12,525 nucleotides of DNA from an uncultured Alphaproteobacteria bacterium (GCA_903858915.1 CAIOKL010000084.1:1-12525); one strand, 5' to 3'. Numbered from the stretch's first letter, positions 1 through 7,152 are shown. The notes: a model not told the origin generated them from the letters alone. Numbers and translations are program-made.

Positions 1-51
1 ATAAATCAATTAAAAAATTAATTTATTTTAAAATAATCATAAAATTTTTTT

Positions 52-75
52 CTAGATTTAATTTAAAAAATCTAG
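52..75. repeat. Perfect inverted repeat, 8-bp arms, 8-nt loop
   Basis: The arms CTAGATTT (52-59) and AAATCTAG (68-75) are exact reverse complements around the loop AATTTAAA. Neither strand has a T run directly after the stem, so it is not a standard intrinsic terminator. It may be a weak hairpin, a binding site for a dimeric protein, or chance in A/T-rich DNA. Confidence 0.4.
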
Positions 76-131
76 TCATTGAAAATCGATGTTACGGGAA
101 TCGTTTTTGAAATCAAAATAAAATTTTTATT

Positions 132-154
132 GAAAAAACGACGAAACTCTTTCG
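132..154 (-). terminator. Weak candidate intrinsic terminator after nrnC
   Basis: Read on the minus strand, CGAAA (154-150), loop GAG and TTTCG (146-142) form a 5-bp stem, followed 3 nt later by a run of six T. The order (stem, then T run) and the position about 50 bases past the nrnC stop fit a terminator. The stem is short with only two G-C pairs, so it would be weak. Confidence 0.3.
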
Positions 155-202
155 AATAAAATTTACGAAACAAATTTAATTAAGTCACGCCAAAGCGTTA
201 TT

Positions 203-814
203 TTAGTGCGCAAAAATGTCGGTAATTGCAAAACCTTGCAAATCAAGTTCAACTCTCGTTGGTAAAAAATTTACACATATTTCGAAAGCTCTATAACGAT
301 TTTCGCGAATCAACATTTTATTAAGTTTTTCTTTTAAAGCGTGAAGGTGAAGGACATCGGAAGCGGCATATTCAAGCTGTTTTTCAGTAATTTCGAGATT
401 TCCCCAATCAGAACTTTGTTGTTTTTTAGAAATTTCAACGCCAAGTAATTCTTCACAAATTGATTTTAAACCATGCGAATCGGTGTAAGTGCGAATTAAT
501 TTCGAGGCAATTTTTGTGCAGTAAATATTTTTTATATCAATGTGCAAATAATGTTTAATTGAAGTCAAATCAAAACGAGCATAATGAAAAATTTTCTGAA
601 TTGATTCATCGCTTAAAATTTTTTTAAGATTGGGCGCGTCATATTTATTTTGTTCAAATTGAATAACATGAGCATTGCCGTCGCCACCAGATATTTGTAG
701 AAGGCAAAGACGATCACGAAGAATATTTAAACCCATGGTTTCGGTATCAATCGCCACGGATTTTGAAAAATTTACATTGGCGGGAAGGTCATTTTTATGA
801 AAAAAAATTGTCAT
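203..814 (-). CDS. nrnC: NrnC-type 3'-5' exoribonuclease (nanoRNase, RNase D-like)
   Basis: This 203-residue stand-alone DEDDy exonuclease lacks the HRDC domains of full RNase D. Exo I is D23-T-E25, Exo II is the H77-x-x-x-x-D82 stretch, and Exo III is Y149-A-A-S-D153, so all catalytic residues are present. Length, the CTKIASKL..RTYTD..GLK block, the KQQSSDW motif and the C-terminal DIFAH ending match NrnC of Bartonella and Brucella as I remember it. There it is an oligomeric enzyme that degrades di- and oligoribonucleotides at the end of RNA decay, replacing Orn in many Alphaproteobacteria. Older annotations call it ribonuclease D. It acts in the cytoplasm. It lies 88 bases downstream of nagZ on the same strand and probably has its own promoter. 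The ATG at 814 gives the family-typical N-terminus. Confidence 0.93.
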   Translation of the reverse strand: MTIFFHKNDLPANVNFSKSVAIDTETMGLNILRDRLCLLQISGGDGNAHVIQFEQNKYDAPNLKKILSDESIQKIFHYARFDLTSIKHYLHIDIKNIYCTKIASKLIRTYTDSHGLKSICEELLGVEISKKQQSSDWGNLEITEKQLEYAASDVLHLHALKEKLNKMLIRENRYRAFEICVNFLPTRVELDLQGFAITDIFAH

Positions 815-822
815 TTTTGTTT

Positions 823-851
823 GTTTAAGATTTAAAAAGTGTAATTCTCAA
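823..851 (-). promoter_or_regulatory. Candidate nrnC promoter
   Basis: On the minus strand TTGAGA (851-846, five of six bases match the -35 consensus) is followed after 17 bases by TTAAAC (828-823, a poor -10). The ATG lies only 8 bases past the -10, so a transcript from here would be nearly leaderless. The weak -10 and the A/T background keep this tentative. Confidence 0.25.
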
Positions 852-902
852 ATATAAAATATTTAGGAGAATTTTAAATAATTTTTATAAAAAATTTTAA
901 AA

Positions 903-1865
903 TTATTGGGTAAATTTTTCTAAAAAAGTTTCGTTTAAATTTGGCAATGCGGAATTGATTTCAAGCATTTCCGCCATGTCGCCATTGCAATGCAAAACTA
1001 GGTCGCAACCCGCTTCAAGAATTGCTTTAGTTTTAAAAGCGAAGCTTTGGGTGAGGGCTTTCATCGAAATGTCATCGCTCATTAAAATATTTTTAAAACC
1101 AATTTCGTTGCGAATTAAATCGATGGCTTTTTTAGAAATTGTCGCGCAGTTTTCGGCATCAATTGAGTTATACAAAATATGCGCCGTCATGGCAAATTTT
1201 TGATTGTTCAAAGCTTTAAAAGGTGCAAAATCAATTTCACGAAGTTCTTGAAGCGAAGCGTTAACAATCGGAAGCTCTAAATGGCTGTCGCAAGCGCCAC
1301 GACCATGCCCCGGAATGTGTTTTATGACGGGATAAACTCCGCGACTTAAAAGCCCGTTGCAAACTTCGATTCCAAGGTCGGCAACTTGCAAAGGATTTTC
1401 TCCAAAGGCGCGATCTCCGATAACTTTGTGGGTTATCGGATTAAGAACATCAAGGACTGGCGCGCAATCGACATTGATTCCGACTTCGACTAAATCTTGG
1501 GCGATATTGGCGTAATTTTCGAATAAGGCTTTTTTGGCATTTTGTGGATTTTCGTGATAAAGTTCAGCAAAATATTTGCCGGCGGGATAGGTGTTCCAGA
1601 TTGGAGGAGTAAGGCGCGCAACTCTTCCGCCTTCTTGGTCAATTAAGATTAAAACTTCACCTTCCATTAAGTCGCGAAGAGAATCGGTAAGTTTTTTTAA
1701 TTGAATTTTATCAACAATATTGCGTGAAAATAAAATGAAGCCGACGCATGAATTTTTTGAAAAAAAATATTTTTCATCATCGTTTAATTCAGTGCCTTTT
1801 AAACCGTAAATAACAGGCTTGAAGAGTTTTTTGTTGTTGGCAATTTTTTGTAAAAGTTGCGACAT
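903..1865 (-). CDS. nagZ: Beta-N-acetylhexosaminidase NagZ (GH3)
   Basis: This 320-residue cytoplasmic glycoside hydrolase of family 3 removes GlcNAc from muropeptides carrying 1,6-anhydro-MurNAc during peptidoglycan recycling. Visible family marks are the LIDQEGGRVARL block (residues 74-85), GDRAFG (150-155), the K182-H183-I-P-G-H-G motif with the catalytic D193-S-H195 dyad, and MSDDISM with the likely nucleophile D264. There is no signal peptide, as expected for NagZ. Length is close to the usual 330-340 residues. The ATG at 1865 comes 1 base after the hisB stop, so the two are surely co-transcribed and probably translationally coupled. Many Alphaproteobacteria instead place nagZ beside scpA. 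AmgK, a later recycling enzyme, is encoded at 7905-8876. Confidence 0.95.
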   Translation of the reverse strand: MSQLLQKIANNKKLFKPVIYGLKGTELNDDEKYFFSKNSCVGFILFSRNIVDKIQLKKLTDSLRDLMEGEVLILIDQEGGRVARLTPPIWNTYPAGKYFAELYHENPQNAKKALFENYANIAQDLVEVGINVDCAPVLDVLNPITHKVIGDRAFGENPLQVADLGIEVCNGLLSRGVYPVIKHIPGHGRGACDSHLELPIVNASLQELREIDFAPFKALNNQKFAMTAHILYNSIDAENCATISKKAIDLIRNEIGFKNILMSDDISMKALTQSFAFKTKAILEAGCDLVLHCNGDMAEMLEINSALPNLNETFLEKFTQ

Positions 1866-1866
1866 T

Positions 1867-2454
1867 TTAGAGAATACCTTTAGTTGAATTTATTGCATTT
1901 TTTTTGCGCTCATCGATTGAAATTGCTTGACGAAGTGAGCGAGCGAAAGCTTTAAAACAAGACTCGATAATGTGGTGGTTGTTGGTTCCGTAGAGATTTT
2001 CAATGTGCAGATTACATCCAATTGCTTGAGAAATTGCCAAGAAAAATTCACGAAATAATTCGCAATCCATTTCGCCAACCTTATCGCGTTTGAAATCGAC
2101 ATTAAAAATTGGATAAGCGCGTCCAGATAAATCAATCACTGCACGGCTGAGCGTTTCATCCATTGGGACATAGCTGTGACCAAAGCGCGTGATGCCAATT
2201 TTTTCACCCAAAGCTTTTTTAATGGCGTCACCGATGGCGATTCCGCAATCTTCAACGGTGTGATGAAAATCAATGTGCAAATCGCCAACGGCTTCAATTT
2301 TAATATCGATTAAACTATGATGAGAAAGTTGCTCGAGCATGTGATTAAAAAAACCAATGCCGGTCGAAACCTTGTAAACACCCGTTCCGTCGAGATTAAT
2401 TTCGACTTTAATTTTAGTTTCTTTGGTGTTTCTTTCAATTAAAGCTGTACGCAT
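1867..2454 (-). CDS. hisB: Imidazoleglycerol-phosphate dehydratase HisB
   Basis: This 195-residue monofunctional IGP dehydratase converts imidazole-glycerol phosphate to imidazole-acetol phosphate in histidine synthesis. The metal-binding signatures are complete: FFNHMLEQLSHH (H38, H45, H46), DFHHTVED (H64, H65, E68) and NNHHIIES (H160, H161, E164), ending in the conserved STKGIL tail. There is no fused phosphatase domain, unlike the enterobacterial bifunctional HisB. No other his gene lies in this window. The gene sits 6 bases after the sod stop and 1 base before nagZ, so it appears to be expressed within a mixed operon rather than a his operon. No Shine-Dalgarno is visible before the ATG. 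Confidence 0.96.
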   Translation of the reverse strand: MRTALIERNTKETKIKVEINLDGTGVYKVSTGIGFFNHMLEQLSHHSLIDIKIEAVGDLHIDFHHTVEDCGIAIGDAIKKALGEKIGITRFGHSYVPMDETLSRAVIDLSGRAYPIFNVDFKRDKVGEMDCELFREFFLAISQAIGCNLHIENLYGTNNHHIIESCFKAFARSLRQAISIDERKKNAINSTKGIL

Positions 2455-2460
2455 TTTTAA

Positions 2461-3186
2461 TTATTTTTTTAGATTTTCGGCGACGAAATCCCAATTTACC
2501 AAATGATTTAAGAATGTGTCGATGTAAGTTGGACGAGCATTTTGGAAATCAAGATAATAAGCGTGTTCCCAAACATCCATAGTCATTAAAGGCTTGGCTG
2601 TAGTGGTTAAGGGCGTTTCGGCATTACCAGTTTTTACAACTTTTAATTTGCCAGAATCAAGAACTAACCATGCCCAACCTGAGCCGAATTGAGTTGCTCC
2701 GGCATTTTTAAATTCGGTAACAAAAATTTCATAAGATCCGAAATCAGATTCAATTTTTTTCAAAACTTCGCCTGTCGGTTTGCCACCGCCATTCGGCTTC
2801 ATTGAATGCCAATAAAAGGTGTGATTCCAAACTTGCGCGGAATTATTGAAAATGCCAGTTTTAGTTTTATCAATGGCAGAAATTTTAATAATTTCTTCAA
2901 GTGATTTGTCGGCTAAATCAGTGCCGGCAAGCAGGTTGTTAAGGTTGGTAATGTAAGCTTGGTGATGTTTACCATAATGATAATTCATGGTATTTTCAGA
3001 AATGTGTGGCGCGAGCGCGTTTTTCGCGTAAGGCAATGTTGGTAACTCAAAAGGCATGTTTTTTCTCCCCAAAAAATTTTTTGTTAAAATTGTGTTGCTT
3101 GACAAAGCTTTCATTTTGCAAGCGCCAAGCATTAAGATTGGCGAAAGTGTTAAAGCTTTGATGAATTTTCTTTTTGACATTTTCAT
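2461..3186 (-). CDS. sodB: Fe-type superoxide dismutase with lipoprotein/Tat-like signal
   Basis: This 241-residue protein dismutates superoxide. The SOD domain covers residues 44-241 and closely resembles SodB. Metal ligands are H70, H122, D204 and H208. Q118 in AQVWNH and A189 in GNAETP are the iron-type outer-sphere pattern. Ahead of it lies a 43-residue extension absent from ordinary cytosolic FeSODs: SKRKFIK (4-10, like the Tat motif SRRxFLK but with K for the first R), a short hydrophobic core (11-20) and the lipobox L20-G-A-C23. I therefore infer export and lipid anchoring in the envelope, perhaps folded and metal-loaded via Tat. An in-frame TTG at 3222 was rejected because it coincides with a promoter -35 box. 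ATG 3180 is an equally possible start. An internal ATG at 3057 has a good ribosome binding site. hisB follows after 6 bases. Confidence 0.92.
   Translation of the reverse strand: MKMSKRKFIKALTLSPILMLGACKMKALSSNTILTKNFLGRKNMPFELPTLPYAKNALAPHISENTMNYHYGKHHQAYITNLNNLLAGTDLADKSLEEIIKISAIDKTKTGIFNNSAQVWNHTFYWHSMKPNGGGKPTGEVLKKIESDFGSYEIFVTEFKNAGATQFGSGWAWLVLDSGKLKVVKTGNAETPLTTTAKPLMTMDVWEHAYYLDFQNARPTYIDTFLNHLVNWDFVAENLKK
3055..3070 (-). promoter_or_regulatory. Internal ribosome binding site and start inside sod
   Basis: On the minus strand GGGGAG (3070-3065) precedes an in-frame ATG (3057-3055) by 7 bases, which is ideal Shine-Dalgarno spacing. Translation from here gives MPFELPTLPY and a 198-residue protein, the normal start and near-normal length of cytosolic FeSOD (E. 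coli SodB is 193). None of the annotated gene starts in the window has a comparable site. The bases also encode Leu-Gly-Arg in the longer reading, so chance is possible. Confidence 0.45.
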
Positions 3187-3193
3187 AAATTTA

Positions 3194-3222
3194 ATCTTAA
3201 TTTTTATGCTTTGGCATGTCAA
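3194..3222 (-). promoter_or_regulatory. sod-hisB-nagZ promoter
   Basis: On the minus strand a perfect TTGACA (3222-3217) is followed by a 17-base spacer and TAAGAT (3199-3194, four of six -10 bases). The expected transcription start, about 7 bases on, falls at 3187-3188, directly against the ATG at 3186, so the mRNA would be leaderless or nearly so. This is the strongest promoter-like element in the window. Confidence 0.5.
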
Positions 3223-3241
3223 TTTTATTTTTAAATTTTTT

Positions 3242-3269
3242 TTGACTTAAAAATTATTTTATTTACGAA
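3242..3269 (+). promoter_or_regulatory. Candidate glycosyltransferase promoter
   Basis: TTGACT (3242-3247, five of six) is followed after 16 bases by TACGAA (3264-3269, weak -10), with the ATG at 3278. The -35 starts 36 bases before the ATG, the same distance as in the divergent sod promoter, which again implies a leaderless or very short leader. TATAAA at 3272-3277 abuts the ATG and is too close to serve as a -10 for this start. Confidence 0.3.
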
Positions 3270-3277
3270 TCTATAAA

Positions 3278-4342
3278 ATGAAAATAGCACATATAATTTT
3301 AACATCGCAAAATGGCGGGGCGGAGAAGGTTTTTATTGATTATATTGGGCTTTTAAAAAATATTGGTCACGATAATTTTGCAATCATAAAAGATGACGCG
3401 CCATATTTTTCCAAGTTAGAAAATCTTAATATTAAAACTCAAAAAATTAGCAATAAATTGGGTTATCATGATTTTTTTGCGATAAAAAAAATAAAAGATT
3501 TTTTACAAGAAAACCAAATCGATATTGTGATTGCGCACGCAGGAAAATCAATGGTTTTAGCGCATAAAGCTCGAAAAAAAATTACTAATAAAAAAATTAT
3601 TTTGGTGGCGGTTAATCACAGCAATAATGTTAAAAGATCATTATGCGCTGATTTAATTTTTTCGGTAAATAAAGAAATTTTTTTCAAAACAATCGACAAA
3701 AAAAGAACTCCGGAAAATAGTTATATAATCTATAACGGCATTGATTTGACGGGTTTTGAGCCTAATTTTCGTAACTATGATTTGCCTAAAAAATCATCGA
3801 TTATCTTGGGGGTGATTGGTCGATTTCACAAAACTAAAAGTTTTGATTTAGTAATTGATGCATTAAAAATTTTAAGAGAAAAATCTTCGCAAAAAATTAT
3901 ATTAAAAATCGCTGGAGATGGCGAAGAAATGTTTAATTTGCAGAAAAAAGTTAAAGATTTGAATCTCGAAGATAGCGTTGAATTTCTAGGTTGGGTCGGC
4001 GATTCAAAAGATTTTTTTTCACAAATTGATATATTTATTTTACCTTCAAAAATTGAAACCTTTGGTTTAGTTATTCTTGAGGCAATGAAGCTCGGCGTGC
4101 CAATAATTTCAACGAATTGCGATGGTCCAAGAGAAATTTTACGCAATGAAATTGACGGATTGTTTATCGATTTAAAATCAAAGGAAAGCGTTCCAAATCA
4201 AATTGCCAAGAATGTTGAAAAATTAATTTTAGACGAAAAATTAGCCAATAATTTAGTTGAAAATTCATATCAAAGATTGAAGTCACGATTTTCTTACGAG
4301 ATTCTCGAGAGTATGTTGCGCGAGATTTTTAAAAGCAATTAA
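3278..4342 (+). CDS. GT4-family glycosyltransferase (GT-B fold), probably envelope polysaccharide
   Basis: This 354-residue protein has the two-domain GT-B layout. The N-terminal acceptor domain begins with a strand and the Q-N-G-G-A-E-K loop (11-17) typical of GT4 enzymes. The C-terminal nucleotide-sugar domain starts near residue 176 with GVIGRFHKTKSFD, contains KIAGDGEE (210-217), and ends with the EX7E motif E260-TFGLVIL-E268 followed by MKLGVPIISTNCDGPREIL. It should transfer a sugar from an activated donor onto a lipid or LPS/capsule acceptor. No signal peptide or transmembrane helix is evident, so a peripheral inner-membrane site on the cytoplasmic face is likely. The actual sugar cannot be read from the sequence. 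It is Lys/Ile/Asn-rich, like the rest of the genome. It stands alone, diverging from sod, and its stop overlaps the polA stop. Confidence 0.88.
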   Translation: MKIAHIILTSQNGGAEKVFIDYIGLLKNIGHDNFAIIKDDAPYFSKLENLNIKTQKISNKLGYHDFFAIKKIKDFLQENQIDIVIAHAGKSMVLAHKARKKITNKKIILVAVNHSNNVKRSLCADLIFSVNKEIFFKTIDKKRTPENSYIIYNGIDLTGFEPNFRNYDLPKKSSIILGVIGRFHKTKSFDLVIDALKILREKSSQKIILKIAGDGEEMFNLQKKVKDLNLEDSVEFLGWVGDSKDFFSQIDIFILPSKIETFGLVILEAMKLGVPIISTNCDGPREILRNEIDGLFIDLKSKESVPNQIAKNVEKLILDEKLANNLVENSYQRLKSRFSYEILESMLREIFKSN

Positions 4343-7152
4343 CCCCAATGATTGCTGACTGAAAAATCAACTTTTAAATCCACTTCAAGTTTGAAAGCAT
4401 TCGACATTTCTTGAAATAAAATATTTTTAACAATTTCAACTTCATCAAGTGGAGATTCAATCAAAAGTTCATCATGAATTTGTAAAATTAATTTTGATTT
4501 TAATTGCTGTTTTAAAAATTGTTGATGAACACGAATCATGGCTTTTTTAATAATGTCGGCAGAGCTTCCTTGTATGGGGGCGTTGATTGCTTGTCGTTCG
4601 GCTTCTTGGCGAATTATGGGATTTTTATTGTTGATTTCTTTGATAAAACATTTGCGCGATGAAATGGTTGAAACATAACCATTTTTTTTAGCAAAATCGA
4701 TAGTTTGATTCATAAATTCTTTAATGCCGGCATATTTTTCAAAGTAAGATTTTATATAATCGCCAGCTTCTTTATTGGAAATTTTTAATTGTCGCGCCAG
4801 CCCGAAAGCGCTGATGCCGTAGATAATTCCGAAATTAATGGCTTTGGCTTTTGAGCGGGTTGCGTCATCAATTAAATTTTCGTCGATTCCAAAAATTTGA
4901 CTAGCGGTGATGCGATGGATGTCTTTATTTTCTTTAAAAGCTTCGATTAAATTTGGAATTTTGGCGAGATGCGCTAAAATTCTAAGTTCGATTTGCGAAT
5001 AGTCGGCGCTAATTAAAACGCAGTTTTCGCTAGCGATAAAACATTCGCGAATTTTTTTGCCATCAAGAGTTTTAATCGGAATATTTTGTAAGTTTGGAGT
5101 GATTGAACTCAAGCGACCCGTCAAGGTTGCGGTGTTTGATAGAGTAGTGTGAATGCGATTGGTAATTTTAGAAATTTGCTTAGGAAGTGCGTCACAATAA
5201 GTATTTTTTAATTTAGAAAATTTACGAAATTCAATAATTTTTCCAGCGATTTCATAACCGTCCAGAGCTAAGTCTTCCAAGACTTTAGCATTGGTTGATA
5301 AAGCTTTAGTTTTTTTAGATTTTTTATTTGATTCGATTCCCAATTTATCAAATAAAACCTCGGATAATTGTTTGCTCGAAGCAATATTAAATTCGCAACC
5401 GCTTAATTGATAAATTTCTTGAGTAAGATGATTAATTTTTTGAGCAAATTCGGTCGATAATAATGCTAATTTTTTGACATCAATTTTAACGCCGTTAAAC
5501 TCGATTTGAGCTAGAACTTCAATAAGCGGAAGCTCAATACTTAAATATGAATTATATAATTTTAATTCGGTAATTTTTTGTGCAAAAATTTGATAAAGTT
5601 GCAAAATTGCTAAATTTTTTAAACAAAAAAAATCAATTTTTTGTTGATCATTTTCAAAAATATTTTCTAAATTTTCATCTTCAATTTTGTCAATTTTTTC
5701 ACCAAATCCTAATTCTTCAAAATTCAAGTTTAAGTTAATATCTATAAGCTCGCGAAGCGAATTGTGAATTGAAGAATTTATTAAGTAATTTATTAAATTT
5801 ACATCATCAAAAATTATAGTCGGATGAAGAATATTTAAATTATTTTCGCGTAAAAAATTTTTATAAAATCTTAGAAAATTTTTGCCATTGAAAAAAATTT
5901 TTCTGATCGAATTATCGAACAAAATTTTATTAAAATCAGTGATAGAAATTTGTAAATTTGTTGAAGAATTTTTTGTTTCAGAAAAATTTAACAAATCAAC
6001 ATTTTCTTGAGATTGTATTTGCGAATTTTCAAAATGATGAAAATAAGTTTCATCATTGATTTCATTGGTTGAGGCGGGTGTTAAAGTAATAAAATTAAAT
6101 TGATTATTTTTAATTGAAAAATCAATAATTACGGCGCCATTTTTTAGAGATTTTTGATGAATTTCTTCGATGATTATTTTGTTATCGATATTAATTTTCT
6201 TTTGTAAAAAATTATTGTTTTGATTGGAGTTTTTTAATTCTTGTGCATGATTATTTTTTGATGCAAATAAATCATTATTTTTAATTTCTTCAGCGATATT
6301 AAATTCTTTTTTAACTTTGTAAATTAATGACCTAAAGCCTTGATTTTCAAGGAAATTAATCAATTTTGTTGGATCAATATTTTGCACTTTTAAAGCTTCA
6401 ATTTCAATTCCAAGATTTACATTTTCATCGAGACGAATTAATTTTTTAGAAAGAAAAGCGTTGGCTCTGTTTTCTTCAAGCATCGCGCGCCTTTTTTCTT
6501 GTTTAATTTTATCCAGATTTTCATATAAATTTTCAAGATTTTCGAATTGATTAATTAATTCCGAAGCGGTTTTCGGACCAATACCACGAACGCCGGGGAC
6601 ATTGTCCGAAGTGTCGCCAATTAGCGATAAAACTTCCAAAACTTTCGATGGCTCAACGGAAAATTTTTCTTTAACTTCGTTGAAACTTACCATTTTATTT
6701 TTCATGGCGTCGAACATCGAAATATTGTCGTCAATCAATTGCATCAAATCTTTGTCGGAAGAAACTATAACGACTTCAAAGCCTTCTTTGGCAGATTTTT
6801 TGGCAATTGTGGCAATGATGTCATCGGCTTCAAAGCCAATTTTTTCTAGGATTGCGATGTTTAAAGCTTCGGCGGATTCGCGGACGATTGAAAATTGCGG
6901 AATTAAATCTTCGGGGCAGGGCGGTCGGTTGGCTTTGTAATCAGGATAAATGTCGTTACGAAAAGTTTTGCTTCCCGAATCGAAAACCACGGCGATGTGG
7001 CTAACATTAAGCGATGCCAAAAGTTTTAACAACATTGTGGTGAATCCGAAAACGGCGCCGACTGGCGTTCCGTCGTTGCGTGTCAAGGGTGGAATAGAAT
7101 GATATGCTCTAAAAACGAAGCCATAACCATCAATTAATGCAATTTTTTTCAT
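4339..7152 (-). CDS. polA: DNA polymerase I with degenerate proofreading domain
   Basis: This 937-residue family A polymerase serves repair and Okazaki fragment processing. The 5'-3' nuclease domain (about 1-285) is intact, with LIDGYGFVFRAYH at the N-terminus, DKDLMQLI (133-140) and the helix-hairpin-helix GDTSDNVPGVRGIGPK (179-194). The polymerase domain (about 540-937) has motif A with D717, motif B R766/K770/F774/Y778 and motif C H893-D894-E895, matching E. coli residues with an offset of 12. The middle 3'-5' exonuclease-like domain (about 335-525) keeps the fold pattern but lacks the catalytic set. Exo I reads VIIDFSIKN instead of D-x-E. Exo II has LRF where K-Y-D is expected. Exo III has F-C-L-K-N in place of Y-x-x-x-D. 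Proofreading is therefore predicted absent. The ATG at 7152 gives the standard N-terminus. Confidence 0.96.
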   Translation of the reverse strand: MKKIALIDGYGFVFRAYHSIPPLTRNDGTPVGAVFGFTTMLLKLLASLNVSHIAVVFDSGSKTFRNDIYPDYKANRPPCPEDLIPQFSIVRESAEALNIAILEKIGFEADDIIATIAKKSAKEGFEVVIVSSDKDLMQLIDDNISMFDAMKNKMVSFNEVKEKFSVEPSKVLEVLSLIGDTSDNVPGVRGIGPKTASELINQFENLENLYENLDKIKQEKRRAMLEENRANAFLSKKLIRLDENVNLGIEIEALKVQNIDPTKLINFLENQGFRSLIYKVKKEFNIAEEIKNNDLFASKNNHAQELKNSNQNNNFLQKKINIDNKIIIEEIHQKSLKNGAVIIDFSIKNNQFNFITLTPASTNEINDETYFHHFENSQIQSQENVDLLNFSETKNSSTNLQISITDFNKILFDNSIRKIFFNGKNFLRFYKNFLRENNLNILHPTIIFDDVNLINYLINSSIHNSLRELIDINLNLNFEELGFGEKIDKIEDENLENIFENDQQKIDFFCLKNLAILQLYQIFAQKITELKLYNSYLSIELPLIEVLAQIEFNGVKIDVKKLALLSTEFAQKINHLTQEIYQLSGCEFNIASSKQLSEVLFDKLGIESNKKSKKTKALSTNAKVLEDLALDGYEIAGKIIEFRKFSKLKNTYCDALPKQISKITNRIHTTLSNTATLTGRLSSITPNLQNIPIKTLDGKKIRECFIASENCVLISADYSQIELRILAHLAKIPNLIEAFKENKDIHRITASQIFGIDENLIDDATRSKAKAINFGIIYGISAFGLARQLKISNKEAGDYIKSYFEKYAGIKEFMNQTIDFAKKNGYVSTISSRKCFIKEINNKNPIIRQEAERQAINAPIQGSSADIIKKAMIRVHQQFLKQQLKSKLILQIHDELLIESPLDEVEIVKNILFQEMSNAFKLEVDLKVDFSVSNHWG

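Larger units (their letters stand above)
1..202. other. Non-coding A+T-rich stretch downstream of nrnC
   Basis: No frame on either strand gives a convincing protein here. The stretch contains a perfect 8-bp inverted repeat (52-75) and a short hairpin followed by a T run when read on the minus strand (about 132-154). Both are listed separately. The rest is low-complexity A/T sequence, probably the 3' flank of nrnC and the spacer to whatever lies to the left. No tRNA-like cloverleaf was seen. Confidence 0.6.

Noticed and set aside
203..814. Full-length RNase D, or a proofreading subunit replacing the lost Pol I exonuclease
   Set aside because: It is too short for RNase D (no HRDC) and matches NrnC along its length. 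A link to Pol I would rest only on being about 3.5 kb away.
955..1203. 82-codon plus-strand open frame antisense to nagZ
   Set aside because: It lies wholly within nagZ, has no recognisable domain, and its frame is explained by the opposite-strand codons.
3187..3222. Upstream TTG start that would lengthen the SOD by 12 residues
   Set aside because: The TTG is the first part of a perfect TTGACA -35 box, the added residues (TCQSIKIKIKF) would bury the signal peptide, and transcription is predicted to begin after it.
6602..6940. 112-codon plus-strand open frame antisense to polA
   Set aside because: It lies within the conserved nuclease domain of polA, its Ser/Ile-rich translation looks like a shadow of the real gene, and it has no start signal.
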